Counted from the first letter of the stretch, positions 20,035 to 33,500 are shown. The stretch is 64,000 bases of DNA from Liolophura sinensis (GCF_032854445.1 NC_088306.1:4772373-4836372); one strand, 5' to 3'. Numbers and translations: made by a program. The notes: generated from the sequence alone by a model not told the origin.

Positions 20035-20690
20035 ACTGACATTTAATATCCGAATGTGGTTTAGAAATGGTACATGCACGAAAATTTGATATCAGAAAGT
20101 GCTAGAAAAATGTATGCGCACAGACATTCGTCATCAGAAAAGTGGTTTATAAATGGTACATACACTAACATTTGATACCAGAAAGAGGTTTAGAAATGGT
20201 ACATGCACGAAAATTTGATATCAGAAAGTGCTAGAGAAATGTATGTGCACAGACATTCGTCATCAGAAAAAGTGGTTTAGAAATGGTACATGCACTGACA
20301 TATGAGGTCAGAAAGTGGTTTAGAAATGGTACAAGCATTAACATTTGATATCAGAAAGTGGTTTATAAATGGTACATGCACTAAAATTTGATATCAGAAA
20401 GTGACTTAGAAATGGTACATGCACTAAAATTTGATATCAGAAAGTGGTTTAGAAATGGTACATGCACTAAAATTTGATATCAGAAAATGATGTAGACATG
20501 ATACATGCACTGGCATTTGATGTCAGAAAGTGGTTTAGAAATGGTACATGCACTAAAATTTGATATCAGAAAGTGGTTTAGAAATGGTACATGCACTAAA
20601 ATTTGATATCAGAAAGTGGTTTAGAAATGGTACAAGCACTAAAATTTGATATCAGAAAGTGGTTTAGAAATGGTACATGCACACTGGAAA
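20035..20690. repeat. 43-bp minisatellite, about 15 copies
   Basis: The unit GTGGTTTAGAAATGGTACAT followed by GCACTAAAATTTGATATCAGAAA recurs every 43 bp. The left copies are more divergent (ACAGACATTCGTCATCAG variants). It lies 0.7-1.4 kb downstream of the HLTF stop codon. Confidence 0.92.
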
Positions 20691-20699
20691 CATACAGTT

Positions 20700-21195
20700 T
20701 ACAGGAATCAGCTCTTTGATATTAATTTCAGTAGTCCATGCAGTTTACTCTGAGGTTGAAGAATAAACTTTAGAATGTACATATTTTTTTAAAAAGCACA
20801 AAAACACTGGATACATGCATTTGTCTTAAATAAATTGTTGTGAACACATTCTATTTTACATTTTATCAAGATATGAAATGAAGTCAAGGCAATACTGGGT
20901 AAGTTTGACTAAGTCACCTCTACACCAGAAGTGTGACAACATGCCACCCTACAACAGTCCTGTTAAAATGAACAGGCCACAATGGCAAAAGTCTGACACG
21001 TTTTAAAACACTGACGTTTTACACAAAATCCACGGTCATGACAGATTGTGTTTCTTCATTCAAAGACAATCTCTGATGAATACAAGAAACTATGATTTCA
21101 TTAAAAATATAAAAATATTTTTAAAAAATCGATGAAAATAATGTAAAAAATTGTATATTGGTTAAGTCCAAAAGTAAAAACAGTGGTCCCATAGG
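20700..21195 (-). other. Probable HLTF 3' UTR or downstream sequence
   Basis: No gene is seen. I found no canonical AATAAA on the minus strand in this interval, so the HLTF transcript end could not be placed. Confidence 0.35.
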
Positions 21196-21455
21196 TGATG
21201 TAGTATGGATGTCATTGATGCTCTACAGATGAGGGCTACAAGTTGATCAAGTTCCAGATGTTACTTGTCCTCTACAGGTGAGAACATCAAGTTGATCCAG
21301 CTCCAGATTCTACTGGTCCTCTACAGGTGAGGACAACAAGTCAATCAAGTTCCAGATGTCAATGATCCTCCACAGGTGAGGGCAATAAGTTGATCAAATT
21401 ACGGACATCATTGATCATCTTCAGGTGAGGTCTTCAAGTTGATCAAGTTCCGGAT
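21196..21455 (-). repeat. 49-bp tandem repeat of the HLTF coding end and stop region
   Basis: The segment coding for the last residues of HLTF is followed in the 3' UTR by four further copies at exactly 49-bp spacing. The anchor GATCAAGTT (or a variant) occurs at 21441, 21392, 21343, 21294 and 21245. Downstream copies are mutated and not in one frame. Confidence 0.92.
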
Positions 21456-21581
21456 GTCTTCGATCCTTTGCTGACGACGCTGCTCGGCGTTGGGCTTCTT
21501 GCCGAATGCGCCTTGCATCAGCTGGCGTTTCTTCTCCTGTAGTTCCAGCATCTTCTCTTCTACCGAGTCCTCGACCACAAA
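21408..21581 (-). CDS. HLTF: HLTF last coding exon: C-terminal helix and stop
   Basis: 57 codons plus TGA. It begins [20 protein letters not shown] and continues [28 protein letters not shown] and GAF are conserved at the end of SNF2 lobe 2, and the final [10 protein letters not shown] segment matches the HLTF C-terminus. The acceptor is TTCATCTGTTTTCAG. Confidence 0.95.
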   Translation of the reverse strand, partial: FVVEDSVEEKMLELQEKKRQLMQGAFGKKPNAEQRRQQRIEDIRNLINLKTSPEDDQ

Positions 21582-24500
21582 CTGAAAACAGATGAAAACC
21601 ATCACATCAATGTCTGATTGTTTTTCACGGCTCAATACAACAAACAATGTTAATAAAAGGTTTCAATATACTTGAAAACCATCACATCAATGTCTGATTG
21701 TTTTTCATGGCTCAATACAACAAACAATGTTAATAAAAGGTTTCAATATACTTGAAAACCATCACATCAATGTCTGATTGTTTTTCATGGCTCAATACAA
21801 CACACAAAGTTAATAAAAGGTTTCAATATACTTGAAAACCATCACATCAATGTCTGATTGTTTTTCACAGCCCAATACAACAAACAATGTTAATAAAAGG
21901 TTTCAATATACTTGAAAACCATCACATCAATGTCTGATTGTTTTTCACGGCTCAATACAACAAACAATGTTAATAAAAGGTTTCAATATACTTGAAAACC
22001 ATCACATCAATGTCCGATTGTTTTTCATAGCTCAATACAACAAACAATGTTAATAAAAGGTTTCAATATACTTGAAAACCATCACATCAATGTCTGATTG
22101 TTTTTCATGGCTCAATACAACACACAATGTTAATAAAAGGTTTCAATATACTTGAGAACCATCACATCAATGTCTGATTGTTTTTCATGGCTCAATACAA
22201 CACACAATGTTAATACAAGGTTTCAATATACTTGAAAACCATCACATCAATGTCTGATTGTTTTTCATGGCTCAATACAACACACAATGTTAATACAAGG
22301 TTTCAATATACTTGAAAACCATCACATCAATATCTGTTTGCTTTTCATGGCTCAATACAACAAACAATGTTAGTAAAAAGTTTCAAAAAACTTGAATGAC
22401 ATCTTTCACCATAAGATCTTTGAAAAGCCCTGAAGCAGCTGGATTCAGACAGACTGGGTAGTGGGTCTTACAGGGAATCTCAAACACGTAAGAAGTCTGC
22501 AATAATGTGTTGTATAAAATGAATAAGCCTGAAATACAAACAATCCATTCTCTACATATTCACCCACAAGTCATGTCAAGAATTCCAAATTTTGAGCCTT
22601 TTTTTTTTCACCAAATTGAGTTGAAAAAAATTTACCGACCATTTTGGAGTCCATAATGAGATCGAATTTTTTTAAAAACAGAACTAAATTTAACGTTGTA
22701 TCATGCCATTATCTGTCTATTTCTGATGTCCATTTTACAGCTTGAAATGTATAAAGCAACTTTACATATTTTCAAAAAAAAAAAAAGAAAAACATTTTCT
22801 CTGATTCATATTTTGATTTGCATTTTATAAACCTTTTTTCAATGCACAGTCACAATGTACCCTTTACAGGATTAGAGCATTTCATTTCATGGCCATGCTG
22901 CATGTCATGGAGCATTATCTGGACTGCTCAATCCCCACACAAAGACCATGTACGAAAAGCTCAACAACCCTAAAATTTCACATGCAGTGGACAAATTGAC
23001 ACTTCTGAGAATAGTTCACAGTTTAAATCTTCCTGAAATTATTTTTTCAATTTAATTTTTTATTTTAACAGTATTTTACACCATACTCAACAATACTTCA
23101 CATGTACGATGGCGACCAGCATTATGGTGGGAGGAAGGCGGGCAGAACCCAAGGGAATCCCACCACCATTCACAGGCTTTTGTTTGCTATAAGTGATATT
23201 TGTAAAATGTACCTTAGTCACAGTCACATCTTTGGTCTGGCCCAGGCGATGACAGCGATCAAAACATTGCTCTTCTGCAGCAGGGTTCCAGGCCTATCAA
23301 ACACACACAAAACCATTACCAATACTAGCATTCTCCTAAACACTGATCAAAACAATGCTCTGCTGAAGCAGTGTTCCAGGCCTATCAAACACACACAAAA
23401 CCATTACCAATACTAGCATTCTCCTAAACACTGATCAAAACATTGCTCTGCTGAAGCAGTGTTCCAGGCCTATCAAACACACACAAAACCATTACCAATA
23501 CTAGTATTCTCCTAAACACTGATCAAAACATTGCTCTTCTGAAGCAGGGTTCCAGGCCTATCAAACACACACAAAACCATTACCAATACTAGCATTCTCC
23601 TAAACACTGATCAAAACAATGCTCTGCTGAAGCAGGGTTCCAGGCCTATCAAACACACACAAAACCATTACCAATACTAGCATTCTCCTAAACACTGATC
23701 AAAACATTGCTCTTCTGAGGCAGGGTTCCAGGCCTATCAAACACACACAAAACCATTACCAATACTAGCATTCTCCGAAACAATGATCAAAACATTGCTC
23801 TTCTGAGGCAGGGTTCCAGGCCTATCAAACACACACAAAACCATTACCAATACTAGCATTTTCCTTAACACTGATCAAAACATTGCTCTTCTGAAGCAGG
23901 GTTCCAGGCCTATCAAGCACACACAAAACCATTACCAATACTAGCATTCTCCTAAACACTGATCAAAACAATGCTCTCCTGAAGCAGGGTTCCAGGCCTA
24001 TCAAACCCACACAAAACCATTACCAATAATAGTATTCTCCTAAACACTGATCAAAACATTGCTCTTCTGAAGCAGGGTTCCAGGCCTATCAAACACACAC
24101 AAAACCATTACCAATACTAGTATTCTCCTAAACACTGATCAAAACATTGCTCTTCTGAAGCAGGGTTCCAGGCCTATCAAACACACACAAAACCATTACC
24201 AATACTAGTATTCTCCTAAACACTGATCAAAACATTGCTCTTCTGAAGCAGGGTTCCAGGCCTATCAAACACACACAAAACCATTACCAATACTAGCATT
24301 CTCCTAAACACTGATCAAAACAATGCTCTGCTGAAGCAGGGTTCCAGGCCTATCAAGCACACACAAAACCATTACCAATACTAGCATTCTCCTAAACACT
24401 GATCAAAACAATGCTCTGCTGAAGCAGGATTCCAGGCCTATCAAACACACACAAAACCATTACCAATACTAGCATTCTCCGAAACAATGATCAAAACATT

Positions 24501-27500
24501 GCTCTGCTGAAGCAGGGTTCCAGGCCTATCAAACACACACAAAACCATTACCCAAACTAGCATTCTCCTAAACACTAATCAAATCATTGCTCTACTGTTA
24601 CTGGGCTCCAATGAAAACAGAAACACAAACACCTGCACCTATACTAGTATTCTCCTTCATGAACACTGATCAAAACATTGCTCTTCTGGTTGCAGCAAAA
24701 CACAAACAACACCTTTACCTATACTAGTATTCCCCTTCAGGTTAGCCAGCTTACCGGGTCCATGAGGAAAACCTGTGTGGCAGCCGTCAGGTTGATCCCC
24801 ACCCCTCCAGCTTTGAGTGAGAGTAGCATAATTTCAGGGGTGCCAGGGCCTGTCTCAGAGAATTCGGCAATGGACCGGATCCTCCGTGTGGCTGACATGG
24901 TGCCATCCAGCTTGGTGAATATGAAACCTTGTTTTCTGCAAAATAGGACAACCAATTAACAATTAACTCCAACATTCATCCATTTAAAATAAAAATACAG
25001 ACTAGAAAATACACTGATATTAATATAACTAATGATACACTATTAAATCGAATGATGCACTGAACTGTTCATATTACCACCACAACCAACTAACTTTTTA
25101 CCAAGTTTATGAACACTTCACACATATAAAGGCTGAATCTTCTGACCAGCTTGCCCTGTATGAGGTCTAAAGCGTATTGAAAGCGTAAGTGCTCCTGGTC
25201 TGTGTATACAGTTTTGAAAACTTGTCTTCTGCCCGCAAACTACGAATGGTTGTGGGTTCCCAAAGGACTGCCGGATTTCTCTCACTATAATACTGACCGC
25301 TGTCGTAGACGTGGAATATTCTCGAATACATCGTGAAAGAGAAATCAAATAAATAAAATGCACAAAACCCTCTAAATGTTACGGGCACAGAAATGCCACT
25401 GGTACTTTGCCTGCATGTAATACTTTAATAATGGACTTGATGCGAGCAGGCCCAGGACTACACTGTTCTCACCTGAGAGGAATCTCCAGGAGCTGAAGTA
25501 ACGAGGTAAACTGTGAGACGACGAGGCTCTTGATGGACGGGTCTTGCTGCCGTAGAGTGATCAGTGCATTTAGCAGGGCATCCACCTGGACAAGGGAGGT
25601 AATTTATGTCAGACATCAACACGACACTCACATAGTACAGTAGTCAAACACAAACTCTGGACAGCAAAAATACATCAGAATTGCATACATCTACCAAGCA
25701 AGTACATCACAACTGGTATCTGATAATAATAATCAATCTGTAAAAAAAATTATTTTTACAATGTACTATTCAAAATCAAATGATATCCATAAATTTCCCT
25801 CTAGTTCCCATATACACTCCCTGATCTGATAACTGCTCAAACTTCTGCATTCATGTTTGGAGCTATCTGCTATCGGTGGGAGGTACAGTTATGTCTGAAG
25901 TTTACAGACCTGCTTATTCTGGCTCAAAGTAATCTAGGTATATAATGCACAACATAGTTTGGGTGACATCAGCAGAAAGTTGCCCAATGTAATCCAATGC
26001 AACTGTTGTTTTGGAGGCAGAATAAATCTGTTCCCGATGTTGCCAGTTTGAAAGGGTATAAATATCAAAGTTGAACAAAACCAAAAATGTGGATGTTTAG
26101 TTTTATTCCAATTTTGGCATGACCTCAGCATGACAATCCACACTCACCTCGGCACTACACCACCAGTAAAACACATCCTCATTCACCTCAGCATGACACT
26201 CCCACACTCAGCTCAGCATTACACTACCAGTAAAACACATCCTCATTCACCTCAGCATGACACTCCCACACTCACCTCAGCACTACACTACCAGTAAAAC
26301 ACATCCTCATTCACCTCAGCATGACACTCCCACACTCACCTCAGCACTACACTACCAGTAAAACACATCCTCATTCACCTCAGCATGACACTCCCACACT
26401 CACCTTGGCACTACACTACCAGTAAAACACATCCTCATTCACCTCAGCATGACACTCCCACACTCACCTCGGCACTACACCATCACAGTACACTGCTCAT
26501 CTTGGCACTACACCCTGACGCATCTTAGAACTACACCATCACAGTTCACTGACTCACCTCGGCACTACACCCTGACTCACCTCAGCACTACACCATCACA
26601 GTACACAGACTCACCTTGGTACTACACCCTGACTCACATCAGCACCACACCATCACAGTACACTGACTCACCTCGGCACTACACCCTGACTCACCTCAGC
26701 ACCACACCATCACAGTACACTGACTCACCTTGGCACTACATCCTGACTCACCTCAGCACTACACCATCACAGTACACGGACTCACCTCGGTACTACACCC
26801 TGACTCACATCAGCACCACACCATCACAGTACACTGACTCACCTTGGTACTACACCCTGACTCACATCAGCACCACACCCTCACAGTACACTGACTCACC
26901 TCGGTACTACACCCTGACTCACCTCAGCACCACACCATCACAGTACACTGACTCACCTCGGCACTACACCCTGACTCACCTCAGCACCACACCATCAAAG
27001 TACATTGACTCACCTTAGCACTTCACCCTGGCTCACTTCAGCACTACACCATCACAGTAGACTGACTCACCTTGGAACTAGACTGAAAGTCCCCATCAGA
27101 GAATGTCTGTCTCTGAGGCGTTTCAGTTTCCGGGGGAACCTCAATCAACTGTTCTGTCCTCAGATCTCCACGACAAAGTGGGCATTTGGCTTCCGGCTGT
27201 TTGAACAATACAACAACAATCAAAAGACATATAAACAAGTTGCTTCCTAATGTCTTTTTTGCAGAATTTCAAACCATATTTGATTAAATTTGTTGATACA
27301 TGACTTCCCACACTCACCTTGTTGAGATATTGCATGGACAAGGTTAACAATGTCAAAAATGTGGCAAATCAGCAAAAGAACAAACCACAACAGTTGATGA
27401 CTTCTTTAGGTCTATGTCATCAGGTTTCAAGCAAATTTTGTTGACAAATGAATAATTTACTTGATCGGTGTTTTACCCTGTACTAAAGAATACAATTTGT

Positions 27501-30500
27501 ACAACAACGACCAGCATTATGGTGAGAAGAGACCGGCCAGAGCCTGAGGGTAACCCATGAGCCCCCAGCAGGTGGCTGGCAGATCTTCCCACATAGGACG
27601 AGAAGAAGCCAGAGAAGCTCACAGATGTGACTGCTGTGAGTTCAAGTCCAGCTCATGCATTTGTACGCTCATCACTAGGTTACTGTAAAGATCTTGTGAC
27701 CCAATAGTACACTGATCACTAGGTTATTGTGGAGATCTTGTGACCCAATAGTAAGCTCATCACTAGGGTATTGTGGAGATCTTGTGACCCAATAGTACGC
27801 TCATCACTAGGTTACTGTAGAGATCCTGTGACCCAATATTACACTGATCACTAGGTTATTGTGGAGATCTTACTGTTAATATCTGACACTGGACAACACA
27901 AAGCAATGTACCATGCTCGACCTAAAATTCCGACCGTGATAAACTTAGTCTCATCCCCCCTGATTCCAAGAGTTTCAATGATCTTTTAGTATACACTGTA
28001 GAAACGTGTTTTGAAGTTTGTTTGGAACGTATTAAGATCACCTACTGGACAAATCTAAGTTACAGCACCAGGGCCCTGGTTGTTCAAACTGGTTTATGAC
28101 ATAATACCAGACTTAACTTTAGGCCAAGTCTTCAATTTTGTACTTAGTCTAAAAAAAGTGTGTACTGCCACATTAAATATGAACCTAAAACTTCGGCTGT
28201 TATACTTAGACTTTGGAGAACTGCAATGGCTCCTGAGTTTTGCTACAATTTAAAATACGACTTAATAGCAATATCAGCTAATACACTTTCAAACAACTGG
28301 GCTCTGAACTGTAATTGTATTACTGCTTAATTCTGACTGAATTATCAATCTTACGTCTGTATTGGACAACTTCAAAGTTTTTTGTGAAGTTTCATTTCTT
28401 ACCACAAAAACTTAAAAAGCACAAGTATCATGTTAAGATCTTCTCTTGTACTTCTCACAGAACATTTTCACATACTAAACTAAAAGTGAAATACACTTTT
28501 TTGTCCAATCTTAATGGGACAAATGTTGAAGTTACATCCAACATTTCCCATAAACACATCTGAATTATTCCACAGTACCTGTTCATTTTGGATGACGGCT
28601 TCAATGCATGTACGACAGTATACATGCGCACAGGGCGTAATAACGGCGTCACGCAGTGACTCGAAACAAATGGAGCATTCCTCATCGGAGCCAGACTGGA
28701 GAACCTCTAACAGCGCCGTCACCAATCCCTGCTTCATCTCATCTTCACTCGTGTCTTTGGGAGCTGATTCTATTCAACAAGTACAAATATTATTTTTTTA
28801 ATTTATTTTAAAGTGCCAACTTGTATCGTACATCTAGCTAGAGATTTTTTTTTCAAATGACTGTTGCTCAACACCATACAAGTACTAAAAGAATTTTTCA
28901 CTGTGTGATTGAAGGATACATGACATGTTTGGTTCTTATTTCTTAATATGAAGTATGTGTGGTGGGAAAAGATATGAAAGTACAAAAACAAATCCTCAGC
29001 TATCTTCATAAAGGTGTAAAAATCCTTCGGTGGTGACGTCAGCAGAGACTGCTGTCCAAACAACTTTGTTGGAAGGTGAGTCCAAATTGGGGGCGCTCAA
29101 CTTGTCCTTCATTTTCAATATTTTCATCGATAGTGTCATTTCTAAATATTCACGAAAAATATGCATACAATACAAGCATAATTAAGAAATATAAAACACA
29201 TTTGTTTCACATACCTGTCTTCATTTTGCTTAAAACTACACTTTATTTTTATTTTAAATTTTACTTTATTTTATTCAAAAATATAATTTAGGACAGTATT
29301 TGCTAGCGCTATAGGCAGAACACAATCTAGGGGAAAGGTTAGTTTCGAACATGACGTAAGTCCTGCTAAACTGCTACTTCAGTATTTGCTGGAACTGTAT
29401 TTAGGGGTATTGTCAAATTTACCTTCTCTGGCATTTCACAATTCAGAGAGAAAATAATGATGTTTTCGAGGGTATACATGTATGTGAGTGGATTACAGCT
29501 GAGGGACAATATATCCACTCCTTGTAAGCTGGTGTGAAATTTTTTATATATTTAATTGCCAAACAGTTTTTAACTAAAACAGGAATCTCTGAGCACTGAC
29601 TGCCCTTATTTGGCTGTTGTAGGGGTTACAGAGGTGTGGTTTTTCTGTCGTCTGTCTCATCTAGTCTCCTTTTTAAAGGATATTTCATCCAATATGTATG
29701 CTAACAGTATTATCTGCAATACTCAATAAAAATACCTCTGTACCTCTGTACATCTTGTGTGTGACAATCTAATTTTTAGCTGCCATAAGCGACCGTCATT
29801 CTCAAATATGTGGTTTCCCGGAAACCTTCCAAACCAGGAAGCACTAGCACTTTTCTGTACACGTCTTCGTGTACATATTTGCAACGACAAATAGATTAAT
29901 TTCCTGAAATATATGTACAATGAATGAAGACTTTTCACTGGCGAGAGAATTGTCATAGAAGATTCCATCATGCCATCTAAACAGGAAGACCCCGCCCCGC
30001 TCCCAAAAAGAACAATTTTCTGCACAATTAGACTTTACTGTATTCCATGCTATTTATCGTCTGCAGCAGGTGTACCTACCCACTGCCTGAGTGGCCATTG
30101 CAGCTGCCTTGGCAACTAGTCGAGGATGCAAACAGAGTTGCCGCAGCCTCATCAGGATGGCTAGCACTTCCCCGTAGTGATTCAGTAGAGTGCCCTGGTT
30201 AAAATAACTGTCAGAGCACAGACAAAAATCATACGGAACAAGTACTCGGCAATAAACAAGAACATTCTTCTCACATAGATTTCGTTTGGAATTTCAAAGG
30301 AAACCAAAAATTTTCTGTTACATTAGGCTCAAAGTGTACACAAGAGATCATCAGAAAACAAACAGAAATTACACAGAGCCAGTACTTTAGAATATATTGG
30401 TCATGTACGATTTGTTACATTTTTTTTTGAGCAAACCAAAGTTTTCTGTTACATTCAAAGTGCACGAGACATAATTATGGTTATATCTGGAGTCCCTTTG

Positions 30501-33500
30501 GCTCTGGAAAATATTTAGACTCCTAAACTATGCACCGCTAAAACTAAACAAGCTCTATTAAAACCAACTAGTAAATTTAACAAAAAATAGGATGATTTAC
30601 CGCGAAAACCCTTAAGTTTTCATACAAATTTCTTACATTCGCAGACATCAAAGTTCTCAGACAGCATCATCATTAGTTTCTTTATACACATTCACAATAT
30701 CACCACACACATTCACAATATCCCCACACACATTCACAATATCCCCACAGACATTCACAATATCCCCCTTAAAGTTTGGGAACAGAAGCTTTAATGTTTT
30801 TCTGGATATTGCCCTGCTCAAGGAGAGGTTACCTGCAGATAATGAGGTGTCTACTGATCGGAGGCTTACCTGCAGATAATGAGCTGTCCAGTGATCAGGG
30901 GCTTACCTGCAGATAATGAGCTGTCTACCGATCGGGGGCTTACCTGCAGATAATGAGCTGTCCAGTGATCAGGGGCTTACCTGCAGATAATGAGCTGTCT
31001 ACTGATCGGAGGCTTACCTGCAGATAATGAGCTGTCCAGTGATCAGGGACTTACCTGCAGATAATGAGCTGTCTACTGATCGGAGGCTTACCTGCAGATA
31101 ATGAGCTGTCTACTGATCAGGGACTTACCTGCAGATAATGAGCTGTCTACTGATCGAAGGCTTACCTGCAGATAATAAGCTGTCCAGTGATCAGGGACTT
31201 ACCTGCAGATAATGAGCTGTCTACTGATCGGAGGCTTACCTGCAGATAATGAGCTGTCTACTGATCAGGGACTTACCTGCACATAATGAGCTGTCTACTG
31301 ATCGAAGGCTTACCTGCAGATAATGAGCTGTCCAGTGATCAGGAGCTTACCTGCAGATAATGAGCTGTCTACTGATCGGAGGCTTACCTGCAGATAATGA
31401 GCTGTCCAGTGATCAGGGACTTACCTGCAGATAATGAGCTGTCTACTGATCGGAGGCTTACCTGCAGATAATGAGCTGTCTACTGATCAGGGACTTACCT
31501 GCAGATAATGAGCTGTCTACTGATCGACGGCTTACCTGCAGATAATGAGCTGTCCAGTGATCAGGGGCTTACCTGCATATAATGAGCTGTCCAGTGATCA
31601 GGGGCTTACCTGCATATAATGAGCTGTCCAGTGATCGGGGGCTTACCTGCAGATAATGAGCTCTCCAGTGATCAGGGGCTTAGCTGCATATAATGAGATG
31701 TCCAGTGATCGGGGGCTTACCTGCAGATAATGAGCTGTCCAGTGATCAGGGGCTTACCTGCAGATAATGAGCTGTCCAGTGTTCGGGGACTTACCTGCAG
31801 ATAATGAGCTGTCCACTGACCAGGGGCTTACCTGCATATAATGAGCTGTCCAGTGATCGGGGACTTACCTGCAGATAATGAGCTGTCCACTGATCAGGGG
31901 CTTACCTGCAGATAATGAGCTGTCCAGTGTTCGGGGACTTACCTGCAGATAATGAGCTGTCCAGTGATCAGGGGCTTACCTGCATATAATGAGCTGTCCA
32001 GTGATCGGGGGCTTACCTGCAGATAATGAGCTCTCCAGTGATCAGGGGCTTACCTGTAGATAATGAGCTGTCCAGTGATCGGGGGCTTACCTGCAGATAA
32101 TGAGCTGTTCAGTAAACAGGGGCTTACCTGCAGATAATGAGCTGTCCAGTTATCGCGGGCTTACCTGCAGATAATGAGGTGTCCAGTGATCAGGGGCTTA
32201 CCTGCAGATAATGAGCTGTCCAGTAATCAGGGGCTTACCGGCAGGCAATGAGCTGTCCAGTGATCAGGGGCTTACCTGCAGATAATGAGCTGTCCAGTGA
32301 TCGGGGGCTTACCTGCAGATAATGAGCTGTCCAGTAAACAGGGGCTTACCTTCAGATAATGAGCTGTCCGGTGATCGGGGGCTTACCTGCATATAATGAG
32401 CTGTCCAGTAATCAGGGGTTTACTTGCAGATAATGAGCTGCCCAGTGATTCGGGGGCTTACCTGCATATAATGAGCTGTCCAGTAATCAGGGGTTTACTT
32501 GCAGATAATGAGCAGCCCAGTGATCGGGGGCTTACCTGCATATCATGAGCTGTCCAGTGATCGGGGGCTTACCTGCAGGTAATGAGCTGTCCAGTAATCA
32601 GGGGTTTACTTGCAGATAATGAGCAGCCCAGTGATCGGGGGCTTACCTGCATATAATGAGCTGTCCAGTGATCGGGGGCTTACCTGCAGGTAATGAGCTG
32701 TCCAGTGATCAGGGGCTTACCTGCAGATAATGAGCTGTCCAGTAATCAGGGGCTTACCTGCAGATAATGAGCTGTCCAGTAATCAGGGGCTTACCTGCAG
32801 GCAATGAGCTGTCTAGTGATCGGGGGCTTACCTGCAGGTAATGAGCTGTCCAGTGAACATGGACTTACCTGCAGATAATGAGCTGTCCACTGATCAGGGG
32901 CTTACCTGCATATAATGAGCTGTCCAGTGATCGGGGGCTTACCTGCAGATAATTAGCTGTCCAGTGATCAGGGGCTTACCTGTAGATAATAAGCTGTCCA
33001 GTGATCGGGGGCTTACCTGCAGATAATGAGCTGTCCAGTAAACAGGGGCTTACCTGCAGATAATAAGCTGTCCAGTAATCGTGGGCTTACCTGTAGATAA
33101 TGTGATGTCCAGTGATCGGGGGCTTACCTGCAGACAATGCGCTGTCAGGTGATCGTGGGCTTACCGGCAGATAATGAGCTGCCCAGTGATTCGGGGGCTT
33201 ACCTGCAGATAATGAGCTGCCCAGTAATCAGGGGCTTACCTGCAGGTAATGAGCTGTCCAGTGATCAGGGGCTTACCTGCAGATAATGAGCTGCCCAGTA
33301 ATCAGGGGCTTACCTGCAGGCAATGAGCTGTCCAGTGATCAGGGACTTACCTGCAGATAATGAGCTGTCCACTGATCAGGGGCTTACCTGCAGATAATGA
33401 GCTGTCCAGTGATCAGGGGCTTACCTGCAGATAATGAACTGTCCAGTGATCGGGGGCCTACCTGCAGATAATGAGCTGTCCAGTGTTCTGCATGGAGTCG

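Noticed and set aside
26449-27018. A 189-codon Ser/Thr/Tyr-rich frame on the plus strand
   Set aside because: It is the 57-bp intronic minisatellite read antisense to HLTF.
30195-30196. Acceptor-like ACCAG inside HLTF exon b
   Set aside because: Using it would delete the conserved YFNQ and break the phase with exon a.
30828-33490. Regular 37-bp repeats resembling a CRISPR array
   Set aside because: Units are contiguous with no unique spacers, there are no cas genes, and the sequence is eukaryotic with exon-derived content.
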